Shown here piece after piece: positions 1 through 6,568 of a DNA stretch of 9,743 nt. The stretch is from contig JALUSH010000174.1 in the NCBI GenBank assembly GCA_027016675.1, positions 1 to 9,743 on the forward strand, in the 5' to 3' direction. The first letter of the stretch is position 1, and the number at the start of each line of letters is the position of its first letter. The notes below the pieces were generated by a model that was not told where the DNA came from, did no database searches, and worked only from the letters and a program-made list of their open reading frames with translations. The translations under genes and the position numbers were made by a program. The DNA is from Thermodesulfovibrio sp. (GTDB lineage Bacteria > Nitrospirota > Thermodesulfovibrionia > Thermodesulfovibrionales > JdFR-85).

Positions 1-1424
1 GTTTTATACTTGATTATAGTCTGATACCACTACTAAAGAGACAGCTTGTTATAAAGGAAATACGCTTTGATTCACCTCATATATTCATTAAGAGAGATAA
101 AAAAGGGATATTCAGTTTCCAGGATATTATTGAAAGACAAAAAAAGAAACCTCTCACGAAAGAAAAGTCCCGTAAGACTGATGCCCAGCTCAAGGTACTG
201 CCAGTTAGTATAATCACTGATAAAGTGATTGTTTCTGATGCGCAGATAAACTTTTTTGATGAAATGAAAACACTTCCGGATGTTAAAGGAACCACTGACA
301 TGCAATTTACAGTAAGGCTCGATAAGGAAATGAAAGAACCTGAAATAGAGGGGACCATTGATCTAAAAGACTTAACATTAATCATGAATGGCAGGGAGAT
401 CAAAACCACCGGGAAGATCAGTATAGACAAAGAAAAAATACTTTTTAACCTTAATACCCTTATTGAGGGTGACAGGGTTGAGGTAAAGGATAAGGTAAAA
501 GATTACCTTACCCGACCTGATATAGAAAAGAATATATACTCTAAGAGCCTTGATCTTGAGAAGATACTCGCCCTTATTCCAACTAAAGGAAAAAAGACCA
601 CCAAAACCACTGAGAGGGTAAAGACTGGAAAGTTCAGTACAATTAAAAAGGCCCGATCTCTTAATCTCACAGTCCATGGACAGATGAAGGTGGACAGTGC
701 AAAATTCAAGGGCTATGAAATAAAAGACTTTTTATTAAAATTCTCCTACAAAGATGAAGTACTTCTTCTGAAACCGCTCAGATGTGATATAACCGGTGGA
801 GATGTAATAGATGCAGAGGGTACCGCTGAGGGTGAGTTCAAATTAAGATACTCCACTGCAGTAAGTGACCCGATGGGGGTTGCAAAAAAATCGCTGAAGG
901 GAAAACTCCTTGCAAGGCTTGCAAAGGGTGAAATTAAAGAATCCAGAATAACAGAGGCACTATCAGCATTTACAGGACTTGATGATTTGAGAAGACTGAC
1001 CTTTAGAGATGCTGTGTTTAACCTTAATTTTGCTAATGAAAAAATAGATGTGAATGGGTTTATTAACGCTGACCACATTAAACTAAAACCAAAAGGTATT
1101 GTTGACTTTGACCGGAACCTGGATTTAAAGGCTGAAATGAAGGTATCTCCTGAGCTGGCATCAAAACTCTCTGAAGCTCTGAATAAAATACGTTTTATGA
1201 AAGACAAGGAAGGGTGGTTGATAATACCTCTAAGAATAAGAGGAACCACGGCCAGACCATCTGTAGGCATTGATACATCTCGTATTGGCAGGGCAGTGGA
1301 GATGAAGATCAAGAAGGAGATTGAAGAGAGAATTAAGGAAAAATTAGGGCCTGCGACGGATAAAAAGAAGGTCCCTGCAGAGCAGAAACCAGAGGATCTG
1401 ATCAGGGGGGTGTTTGGAAAATAG
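1..1424 (+). CDS. AsmA-family envelope protein, C-terminal part (5' end outside window)
   Basis: The frame is open from the window edge (first full codon at 3) to TAG 1422-1424, giving 473 residues. The in-frame GTG at 225 has no clear Shine-Dalgarno sequence and lies inside homologous sequence, so it is not the start. The first visible residues (about 7-42) read like the AsmA N-terminal pattern: a hydrophobic stretch, 'IKEIRFDSPHIFIKRD', then a Gly-Ile-Phe-Ser-Phe turn. The C-terminal third (around 'GLDDLRRLTFRDAVFNLNF') and 'LIIPLRIRGTTARPSVGID' match the AsmA C-terminal domain, with its closing 'IP-x-RI-x-G-x3-P' strand. A charged helix and a short 'DLIRGVFGK' end follow. AsmA-family proteins are long beta-groove proteins anchored in the inner membrane that span the periplasm and are implicated in phospholipid transport and outer-membrane biogenesis. 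The N-terminal membrane anchor must lie upstream, out of sight. Which AsmA subfamily it belongs to cannot be settled from this part. Confidence 0.8.
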   Translation, partial: FILDYSLIPLLKRQLVIKEIRFDSPHIFIKRDKKGIFSFQDIIERQKKKPLTKEKSRKTDAQLKVLPVSIITDKVIVSDAQINFFDEMKTLPDVKGTTDMQFTVRLDKEMKEPEIEGTIDLKDLTLIMNGREIKTTGKISIDKEKILFNLNTLIEGDRVEVKDKVKDYLTRPDIEKNIYSKSLDLEKILALIPTKGKKTTKTTERVKTGKFSTIKKARSLNLTVHGQMKVDSAKFKGYEIKDFLLKFSYKDEVLLLKPLRCDITGGDVIDAEGTAEGEFKLRYSTAVSDPMGVAKKSLKGKLLARLAKGEIKESRITEALSAFTGLDDLRRLTFRDAVFNLNFANEKIDVNGFINADHIKLKPKGIVDFDRNLDLKAEMKVSPELASKLSEALNKIRFMKDKEGWLIIPLRIRGTTARPSVGIDTSRIGRAVEMKIKKEIEERIKEKLGPATDKKKVPAEQKPEDLIRGVFGK

Positions 1425-1498
1425 AAATATCATACCATGTTTGTTTTATAATTAGATTATGTCTGTAAAGTGTGGATTTTCTTTAGAGTCAGTTTTAT

Positions 1499-1631
1499 GG
1501 AAAGATGGGTATTGGGTTTGAACGGTTTTAATTTTGTATAAGATTTGCATGGAGGGCAAATCGCAAAATTCCTCGGAGATGGACAGGGATGTTCATCGAG
1601 AATGATGTAAAAATCCCATAGCCATCTTTCC
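1499..1631. repeat. 133-bp segment bounded by 21-bp imperfect inverted repeats
   Basis: Bases 1499-1519 and the reverse complement of 1611-1631 match at 18 of 21 positions, including a perfect outer 10-mer, GGAAAGATGG / CCATCTTTCC. One of the three mismatches becomes a G-U pair in RNA. Inside are two smaller perfect inverted repeats: GATTTGC (1542-1548) with GCAAATC (1556-1562) around a 7-nt loop, and CATC (1594-1597) with GATG (1604-1607). The layout could fold as a closing stem with two inner hairpins. It could be a small non-autonomous transposable element, or a structured leader RNA of gspG. No target-site duplication is visible at the ends (TTTAT on the left, CAACA on the right), which counts against a recent insertion. 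It matches no riboswitch class I can confirm. Confidence 0.45.
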
Positions 1632-1721
1632 CAACAAAAATTGTTACATGTTCTATTGGCAATTTTGAAATTATGTCCAAAGGGTTGAGTATATTTGCCA
1701 TGATCAGACGGAGTTATTCTA

Positions 1722-1730
1722 TAAGGAGGA
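1722..1730 (+). promoter_or_regulatory. strong ribosome binding site of gspG
   Basis: TAAGGAGGA lies here. Its GGAGG core ends 4 nt before ATG 1734, which is close but workable. It is the strongest Shine-Dalgarno sequence in the left half. The following genes gspH, gspI and gspJ have weaker sites inside their upstream neighbours. That suggests translation enters at gspG and is coupled downstream, consistent with GspG being the most abundant pseudopilin. Confidence 0.8.
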
Positions 1731-1733
1731 ATT

Positions 1734-2156
1734 ATGCGTAACAGGTTATCAAGACAGTCTGGTTTTACACTTATTGAACTTCTTGTGGTAATGGTAATAC
1801 TGGGGCTGCTGGCTGCCCTTGTAGGTCCAAAGTTATTTCCAAAACTTGGCAAAAGCAAACAACATGCTGCCAAGGCACAAATAGAGCTCCTGGGAGAGGC
1901 CCTTGACCAGTTCAGGCTTGATACTGGCAGATATCCCACAACCTCGGAAGGCCTGAATGCCCTTATAACAGACCCCGGGGTTACAGGCTGGGATGGCCCT
2001 TACCTGAAGAAAAAGAAAATCCCCCTTGATCCATGGGGAGAGCCCTACCACTACCAATCACCTGGCACACATGGAGAGTATGATCTATTCTCCTATGGTA
2101 GAGACAAACAGCCTGGTGGCGAAGGCGAAGACCGTGATGTGGTGAGCTGGGAATGA
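1734..2156 (+). CDS. gspG: type II secretion system major pseudopilin GspG
   Basis: This 140-residue protein is the main subunit of the T2SS pseudopilus, the periplasmic piston that helps push folded proteins through the outer-membrane secretin. The basic leader ends at Gly10. The prepilin peptidase (GspO/PilD) would cut before Phe11 in 'GFTLIELLVV', and Glu15 is the conserved Glu5 of the mature protein. A hydrophobic helix runs from about 11 to 31. The rest follows the GspG pattern: 'DQFRLDTGRYPTTSEGLNAL', 'PLDPWGEPYHY' and the C-terminal calcium-binding loop 'SYGRDKQPGGEGEDRDVVSW' (about 120-139), which is diagnostic for GspG rather than type IV pilin. Length is normal for the family. It is first in a four-gene set and overlaps gspH by ATGA. 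The ATG start is supported by the ribosome binding site at 1722-1730. Confidence 0.96.
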   Translation: MRNRLSRQSGFTLIELLVVMVILGLLAALVGPKLFPKLGKSKQHAAKAQIELLGEALDQFRLDTGRYPTTSEGLNALITDPGVTGWDGPYLKKKKIPLDPWGEPYHYQSPGTHGEYDLFSYGRDKQPGGEGEDRDVVSWE

Positions 2157-2602
2157 AAAAGAGCCACACAAACAGGGGTTTTACCTTACTGGAACTTATT
2201 ATCGTGATGCTCATAATCTCCATCTCTACTGCCATTGTGTACATATCCATCAGCATTGCTGAAAGAAAGGCACTTTTAAAGAATACAGCACGCAGGATAT
2301 TTATCAGTCTGAGGTATGCAAAGGAGATGGCAATCATGCAACGAAAGATAATGGGTTTTATGGTGGAAGACAATGGAAAGGCCTATAGCATTATACAGAT
2401 AAATAATGAAGAGAGAGATGATTATCAGATACTCAAGCAGGCCGAGGTAAAGAGGGGGGTGATGATTGAAGGTGAGGGCATTGTCTTTTATCCCCTGGGC
2501 AACAGTTCAGGCGGAACAATAATTGTCAGTGATAATGAAAATAGACAGATAAGAATCACAGTTGATGATATAACAGGTGGCATTAAAATTGAGAACAGTT
2601 AA
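2153..2602 (+). CDS. gspH: type II secretion system minor pseudopilin GspH
   Basis: This 149-residue prepilin-like protein has a leader ending at Gly9, cleavage expected before Phe10, and Glu14 as mature Glu5 ('RGFTLLELIIVMLI'). One N-terminal hydrophobic helix runs from about 10 to 33, followed by 'AERKALLKNTARRIFISLRYAKEMA', typical of GspH/FimT proteins. The C-terminal beta segment 'IVFYPLGNSSGGTIIV' ending in 'VDDITGGIKI' is the GspH-domain signature (F-x-P-x-G-x-S, then V-D-x3-G). It is a minor pseudopilin that would sit near the pilus tip with GspI, GspJ and, in most systems, GspK. The start codon lies inside the gspG stop (ATGA), with only a weak purine-rich site ahead, so translation is probably coupled to gspG. 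FimT of type IV pili is an alternative family name, but the gspG-I-J context favours GspH. Confidence 0.9.
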   Translation: MKKSHTNRGFTLLELIIVMLIISISTAIVYISISIAERKALLKNTARRIFISLRYAKEMAIMQRKIMGFMVEDNGKAYSIIQINNEERDDYQILKQAEVKRGVMIEGEGIVFYPLGNSSGGTIIVSDNENRQIRITVDDITGGIKIENS

Positions 2603-2969
2603 CCTGGAGAAAGGATTCAGCCTGTTTGAGGTTTTATTAGCTGTATCTATATTGTCCATATCAGTGGTTCTTATCTTTCAACTCTTCTCCATGGGGCTCA
2701 AAAGCACAAAGAAGGCAGAACGCTACACCACAGCATTGATCATAGCCCGTAGTCTTATGAATGAGGCAATGTCATTGAGCTTCATTGAGGATGCCAATCT
2801 TACAGAGAACTATGAAGGTGGCTATACAGTTGAGAGAACCATTGAAGAGGTCTCCCAGGATGAAGAAGGCAGAAACAGGCTCTACAGGATAACAGTGATT
2901 GTAAAATGGCCTCCATCTGGAAGGCTACAACTCACCTCCATGAGGACTATACATGAAAAGAACAGGTAG
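2589..2969 (+). CDS. gspI: type II secretion system minor pseudopilin GspI
   Basis: The protein has 126 residues from TTG 2589, or 130 from GTG 2577; a stop at 2571-2573 closes the frame upstream. I prefer TTG because AGGTGG (2575-2580) lies 8 nt before it, while GTG has no Shine-Dalgarno sequence. TTG also gives a 9-residue leader like those of GspH and GspJ. The leader ends in Gly9, with Phe10 and Glu14 in 'GFSLFEVLLAVSILS', the GspI/GspV pattern. After the helix come 'AERYTTALIIARSLMNEAM' and a beta region with 'YRITVIVKWPPSGRLQLTSMRT', equivalent to the GspI 'V-x-W' strand. GspI nucleates the pseudopilus tip by pairing with GspJ and, where present, GspK. It overlaps gspH by 14 nt and gspJ by 17 nt, so coupled translation is likely. 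Confidence 0.87.
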   Translation: MRTVNLEKGFSLFEVLLAVSILSISVVLIFQLFSMGLKSTKKAERYTTALIIARSLMNEAMSLSFIEDANLTENYEGGYTVERTIEEVSQDEEGRNRLYRITVIVKWPPSGRLQLTSMRTIHEKNR

Positions 2970-3588
2970 GGCAGGTGGATTTACACTCCTGGAGCTTGTT
3001 ATTGCCCTTAGCATAACCTCTCTCATCCTTGTCTTTATTGGTTCAGCCTTTTTCATGAGTTATCGATCCGAGGAAAAGGCCTCAGAAAGGGAGGAACTAC
3101 TACAGAGAATCAGAATCATCAATGAGAGGCTGACCTGGCTTATAAGGGGTGCTTATCCATTTGTCAAGATATCATCTGATGGAAATATACTGTATTTTTC
3201 AGGAAAAGAAGATTCCCTGGGATTTGTGACCACAAGTATCCTGTCAAAATCAGCCATTGAGGAAAGGGCAGGTCTTGTCTATATGAATATATTCCTTGAT
3301 GACAATAACCTGAAGGTCATTGAAAAATTATTTTTTGAAAAGAATATATTTGAAGACTCAGGTGGCAGGGAATACACACTCTTTGACAATATAGATAGCA
3401 TAAGCTTTGAATATCTTGATGGTAAGGCAGAAGCAGGCTCTGACCAGTGGGTATCCGAGTGGTTACCGGAAGAGAAGGACTATCTTCCATCAGCCGTCAG
3501 GATCACCCTGACCATAATACACAGAGGCAGTACTATTGATATACCTCCCATTGTTGTAAATATCCAGACAAGTAGAAGACTTACTTGA
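2953..3588 (+). CDS. gspJ: type II secretion system minor pseudopilin GspJ
   Basis: This 211-residue protein has the longest globular domain of the four pseudopilins, as usual for GspJ. The leader is MKRTGRAGG, with cleavage before Phe10 and Glu14 present ('GFTLLELVIALSITSLIL'). A hydrophobic helix runs from about 10 to 32. The middle carries 'RIRIINERLTWLIRGAYPFV' and a beta-rich domain with 'LFDNIDSISFEYLDG' and 'LPSAVRITLTI', matching the GspJ pattern of a strand pair followed by 'P-x-x-V-x-I-x-L'. GspJ would cap the pseudopilus tip with GspI. GAGG at 2942-2945, 7 nt before the ATG and inside gspI, serves as its ribosome binding site. Its stop lies inside metG, which is on the other strand, and no gspK follows. 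Confidence 0.88.
   Translation: MKRTGRAGGFTLLELVIALSITSLILVFIGSAFFMSYRSEEKASEREELLQRIRIINERLTWLIRGAYPFVKISSDGNILYFSGKEDSLGFVTTSILSKSAIEERAGLVYMNIFLDDNNLKVIEKLFFEKNIFEDSGGREYTLFDNIDSISFEYLDGKAEAGSDQWVSEWLPEEKDYLPSAVRITLTIIHRGSTIDIPPIVVNIQTSRRLT
3569..3587. repeat. small hairpin across the gspJ/metG convergent ends
   Basis: CAAGTA (3569-3574) and TACTTG (3582-3587) form a perfect 6-bp inverted repeat around a 7-nt loop. It overlaps the last codons and stops of both gspJ and metG. No T-run of terminator length follows on either strand, so it is at best a weak bidirectional transcription barrier. Its position in the 8-bp gene overlap is the only reason to list it. Confidence 0.3.
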
Positions 3589-5482
3589 CCCTTACACCTG
3601 CAGGGACATCCTTTTCTGGCGAAATAATGGCTATCTCATTGTCTGTACCAGCAGCAAGCAGCATGCCCTGAGATTCAACACCCATCAGTTTTGCAGGTTT
3701 GAGGTTGGATACCACCACCACAAGCTTTCCAACGAGCTCCTCAGGCGAGTAGGCTTTTCCAATGCCTGCTACAACCTGTCTTTTCTCTCCAATGTCCACT
3801 ATCAGCCTCAAGAGCTTGTTTGAACCCTGAATACGCTCAGCCTCCAAAACCTTTCCTATCCGGAGATCCACCTTTGCAAACTCATCGATCCTGATATAGT
3901 TGTCTTCAGACACTATTTCCTCCTCGTCTGTTGATTTCCCTTTTTCTTTCTTCTGCTCCTTTGTGATTCTTGGAAAGAGTGCTCCCATCTTTTTGAGTTT
4001 TGTACCAGGCCTGAGTCCACCCCATTTAGCCTCTTTAAGCACAGGTTTTTTGATGGAATCCTCCATACCCAGGGCACTCAGAATCTTCAGAGCACTTTCA
4101 GGCATAAAGGGATAGATATAAATAGAGAGGAACCTTATCCCCTCAAGAATAGTATAAATAATATTTTTGAGTTCACTACTATCTTCAGGAGATTTAGCAA
4201 GGCTCCAGGGCTGCTTTGTGTCAATATATTTGTTCAGTGTACTTACAAGCATCCATATCTCATCAAGGGCCTTCTGGAAAGAGAGAGTCTCCAGATGTCT
4301 CTTCATCCTATCCACAATGGACTCTGCAAGAGATTTTATCTCTTCTTCAGTCAGAGTGGGCTCTGGAACAACTGAATCAAAATACTTCCTGGCCATGGCA
4401 AGACAGCGGCTCACAAGATTTCCAAGGTCATTGGCCAGGTCGCTATTAATCCTGTTGACAAGGGCATTGATAGAGAAATCACCATCAAGTCCAAAGGTCA
4501 CCTCTCTGAAGAGAAAATATCTGAAGGAGTCAACTCCGTAATTTTCTACCACCTCAAAGGGGTCTACCACATTGCCAAGTGATTTTGACATCTTTCTGCC
4601 ATCCACAGTCCACCAGCCATGGGCAAAGATGTTTTTTGGTAAAGGCATGTCCAGTGCCATAAGCATTGTTGACCAGTAGACAGCATGGGTTGTAAGGATA
4701 TCCTTGCCCACAATATGATGGTCAGCAGGCCACCAGGAGACCTCTCCATCCTGTGGTGCAAGATATCTTGTTGCTGAGTAGTAGTTCAGAAGGGCATCAA
4801 ACCATACATATGTAACATACTCATCATCAAAGGGTAGGGTGATACCCCATGTGAGTCTCTTTTTGGGTCTTGAGATACAAAGGTCTCCCAGTGGTCTTGA
4901 CTTAAGAAAACCCATAACCTCATTCCTTCTTGTTTCAGGGAGTATATACTGGGGATTCTTTTCTATATGTCTGATCAGGGCATCCTGATATTTTGACATA
5001 AGGAAGAAGTAATTGTCCTCCTCTATCTCCTCAACAGCCCGTCCACAATCAGGACATCTACCATCTACAAGTTCCTTTTCCGTCCAGAATCGTTCATCAG
5101 GGGTACAATACCAGCCCTTATAGGGACGCTTCACGATCTCTCCCTTTTCATAGAGTCTCTGTAGTATCTTCTGAACCACTTCTATATGTTCTTTATCCGT
5201 GGTTCTTATGAATGCATCATTGGATATGTTCATCCTTTTCCACAGGGTCTTGAAGTTCTGAACCATTATGTCAGCATGTTCTTTCGGAGAGAGTCCTCTC
5301 TCCTGTGCAGCCTTCTGTACCTTCTGTCCATGCTCGTCAGTGCCTGTCAGAAAAAAAACCCTCCTGCCCAGGAGTCTGTTGAATCGGGCAAGGATATCTG
5401 CAGCCACTGTTGTATAGACATGGCCAATGTGTGGGGTATCATTTACATAGTAGATAGGTGTTGTGACATAGAATCTTTCCAT
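3581..5482 (-). CDS. metG: methionyl-tRNA synthetase
   Basis: This 633-residue cytoplasmic class I synthetase charges tRNA-Met and initiator tRNA with methionine using ATP. The catalytic Rossmann domain has 'HIGH' at 18-21 and 'KMSKS' at 297-301. The connective insert has a single zinc knuckle region at 126-146 with Cys126, Cys143 and Cys146; where a second Cys is usual in the first half there is Asp129. The helical anticodon-binding domain follows (about 340-480), with 'LNKYIDTKQPW' (416-426), the tryptophan motif that reads the CAU anticodon. A charged linker (about 505-525) leads to a C-terminal tRNA-binding OB fold (about 530-633, 'VDLRIGKVLEAERI'), which dimerises in this subgroup. Length is normal for the fused type. 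The ATG lies 1 nt after the ricT stop, with AAGGGA in the ricT end as ribosome binding site. It is the last gene of the gyrA-holB-ricT-metG set. Confidence 0.97.
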   Translation of the reverse strand: MERFYVTTPIYYVNDTPHIGHVYTTVAADILARFNRLLGRRVFFLTGTDEHGQKVQKAAQERGLSPKEHADIMVQNFKTLWKRMNISNDAFIRTTDKEHIEVVQKILQRLYEKGEIVKRPYKGWYCTPDERFWTEKELVDGRCPDCGRAVEEIEEDNYFFLMSKYQDALIRHIEKNPQYILPETRRNEVMGFLKSRPLGDLCISRPKKRLTWGITLPFDDEYVTYVWFDALLNYYSATRYLAPQDGEVSWWPADHHIVGKDILTTHAVYWSTMLMALDMPLPKNIFAHGWWTVDGRKMSKSLGNVVDPFEVVENYGVDSFRYFLFREVTFGLDGDFSINALVNRINSDLANDLGNLVSRCLAMARKYFDSVVPEPTLTEEEIKSLAESIVDRMKRHLETLSFQKALDEIWMLVSTLNKYIDTKQPWSLAKSPEDSSELKNIIYTILEGIRFLSIYIYPFMPESALKILSALGMEDSIKKPVLKEAKWGGLRPGTKLKKMGALFPRITKEQKKEKGKSTDEEEIVSEDNYIRIDEFAKVDLRIGKVLEAERIQGSNKLLRLIVDIGEKRQVVAGIGKAYSPEELVGKLVVVVSNLKPAKLMGVESQGMLLAAGTDNEIAIISPEKDVPAGVRVK

Positions 5483-5483
5483 A

Positions 5484-6548
5484 TCAACGTCCCTTTCTCT
5501 TCTTCTTTTTCTTCCTCTTTTTGTGTGATGATACGCCTTTTCTTCTCTTGAAACGTTTCCTGCGGTTCCGTTTATCTTTTATTTCTTCAGTTTTTTTCTG
5601 TGGTTCATCTGTCTTTGACACAGGCTTAGTGGTAACAGAGGATTCTACAGGCTTCAAGTTCGGTATCTCCTCTTTCTCTTCTACAGGAGACTCCTTCTTT
5701 GATCTGGGAGTACTCTCAGCAGGTTCTTGAGATATACCCTCATCTTCATTATCCGCTTTCATATATTCTTCTAATGTCTCCTTTTTTTCTTCCTTGAGAT
5801 AGTTATAGGCAAGCTCTTCCCTCTGACATTCCTCACAGAGGCAGCTCTCCAATGCCTCGTCAATCTCTCCTTCTATAGGACCATCATATTCATAACCCAG
5901 ACAGCACATCAGCCTTCCACACATTCCGGTCAGTTTTGATGTGTTAAGGACGAGCTCCTGCTCCTTCGCCATTTTGATAGAGATGGGGGCAAAGTTTGAT
6001 AGAAAGGAATTACAGCATAGCTGTCTGCCACAGATTCCTATGCCACCAAGCAGCTTTGCCTCATCCCTGACACCTATCTGCCGCATCTCGATCCTGGTTC
6101 TGAACTTTGCTGCAAGGTCTTTTACAAGCTCTCTGAAGTCTATCCTTCCATCTGCAGTAAAGTAAAAAATGATTCTCTTACGGTCAAGGGTTGCCTCTGT
6201 GGTAACAAGCTTCATGGGCAACCCCCTTGCCTTTATACGTTCAAGACAGAACCTCCTTGCTTCCTCTTCAATGGACCTGTTGTCTTCATAGGACTTTATA
6301 TCCTCTTCAGTAGCCCTCCTTATGACCTTTTTTATCTCTTTCTGGTCTGATTCCTTTATATCTCTTGTTATAACCCTTCCAAGGGTAAGTCCAAACATGG
6401 ACTCCACTACAACGATCTCCCCTTCAGAGAGGTCCATATCACCTGCATCAAAAATATAGATCTTGCCGCAGGGTCTGAACCTGACCCCCACCAGGTTGAT
6501 CCTTTCGTCAAGAACATCTGTGTCTGATTTATTTAGTTCCTCTGTCAT
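5484..6548 (-). CDS. ricT: RicT/PSP1-family protein (YaaT-like) with charged C-terminal tail
   Basis: This is a 354-residue cytoplasmic protein. The PSP1/RicT core (about 15-225) is clear: 'VGVRFRPCGKIYIFDAG', 'GEIVVVESMFGLTLGRV', 'FTADGRIDFRELVKDLAAKFRTRIEMRQIGVRDEAKLLGGIGICGRQLCC' and 'LTGMCGRLMCCLGYEYD'. Cysteines at 173, 178, 179, 210, 215 and 216 are the conserved set. In Bacillus subtilis, RicT with RicA and RicF forms an Fe-S complex that affects RNase Y-dependent mRNA processing, biofilm and sporulation; outside Firmicutes the partners are usually unknown. Here there is an additional CxCxxC (236, 238, 241), then a long acidic, low-complexity linker and a very basic tail (326-354, ending KKRKKKKKRKGR), which could bind RNA or the ribosome. 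The family is commonly next to holB and metG, as here. The ATG has a strong GGAGG site. Confidence 0.9.
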   Translation of the reverse strand: MTEELNKSDTDVLDERINLVGVRFRPCGKIYIFDAGDMDLSEGEIVVVESMFGLTLGRVITRDIKESDQKEIKKVIRRATEEDIKSYEDNRSIEEEARRFCLERIKARGLPMKLVTTEATLDRKRIIFYFTADGRIDFRELVKDLAAKFRTRIEMRQIGVRDEAKLLGGIGICGRQLCCNSFLSNFAPISIKMAKEQELVLNTSKLTGMCGRLMCCLGYEYDGPIEGEIDEALESCLCEECQREELAYNYLKEEKKETLEEYMKADNEDEGISQEPAESTPRSKKESPVEEKEEIPNLKPVESSVTTKPVSKTDEPQKKTEEIKDKRNRRKRFKRRKGVSSHKKRKKKKKRKGR

Positions 6549-6554
6549 CTTCTT

Positions 6555-6559
6555 CCTCC
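6555..6559 (-). promoter_or_regulatory. strong ribosome binding site of ricT
   Basis: GGAGG on the minus strand lies 6 nt before the ricT ATG (6548), inside the 20-nt holB-ricT gap. It fixes the ricT start and suggests independent, efficient initiation, unlike the weaker site of metG within the ricT end. Confidence 0.75.
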
Positions 6560-6568
6560 AGAATAAAT

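Larger units (their letters stand above)
1425..1733. other. 309-bp non-coding gap between the AsmA-like gene and gspG
   Basis: No credible gene is seen on either strand. The segment is AT-rich and contains the inverted-repeat element at 1499-1631. Just after it is a small perfect palindrome, AACAA-AAA-TTGTT (1633-1645). A strong Shine-Dalgarno sequence for gspG lies at the right end. No hairpin followed by a T-run appears after the AsmA stop, so an intrinsic terminator is not supported. No pair of -35/-10 boxes with good matches and 16-18 bp spacing was found. The best -10-like string is TATAAG at 1537-1542, with only a poor TTGGGT 19 bp upstream. A promoter for the pseudopilin genes is nevertheless likely here, given the gap length. 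Confidence 0.6.

Noticed and set aside
225..1424. AsmA-like gene starting at GTG 225
   Set aside because: The same frame is open to the window edge with AsmA-type sequence upstream, so 225 is an internal valine codon.
1512..1542. Candidate promoter TTGGGT / TATAAG before gspG
   Set aside because: The -35 box matches only three of six positions and the spacing is 19 bp, so it is too weak to call.
1542..1600. Strings resembling the GGGCAAA and CGCAAA motifs of the cyclic-di-GMP-I (GEMM) riboswitch
   Set aside because: The spacing is wrong and the two paired arms that must separate and follow these motifs are missing. The resemblance is limited to short A-rich strings.
1656..1676. TTGGCA-like string suggesting a sigma-54 or sigma-70 promoter
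   Set aside because: The GC element 10 bp after GG needed for sigma-54 is absent, and no -10 box lies 16-18 bp downstream for sigma-70.
1457..1939. A 160-codon open frame on the minus strand covering the gap before gspG
   Set aside because: Almost half lies antisense to gspG. There is no ribosome binding site, and the Cys/Pro/Trp-rich product resembles no family I recognise. The frame is open mostly because the gap lacks minus-strand stops.
3597..3604. CCTGCAGG palindrome in the metG 3' end
   Set aside because: It is an 8-bp palindrome inside coding sequence with no partner site or spacing pattern, so most likely chance.
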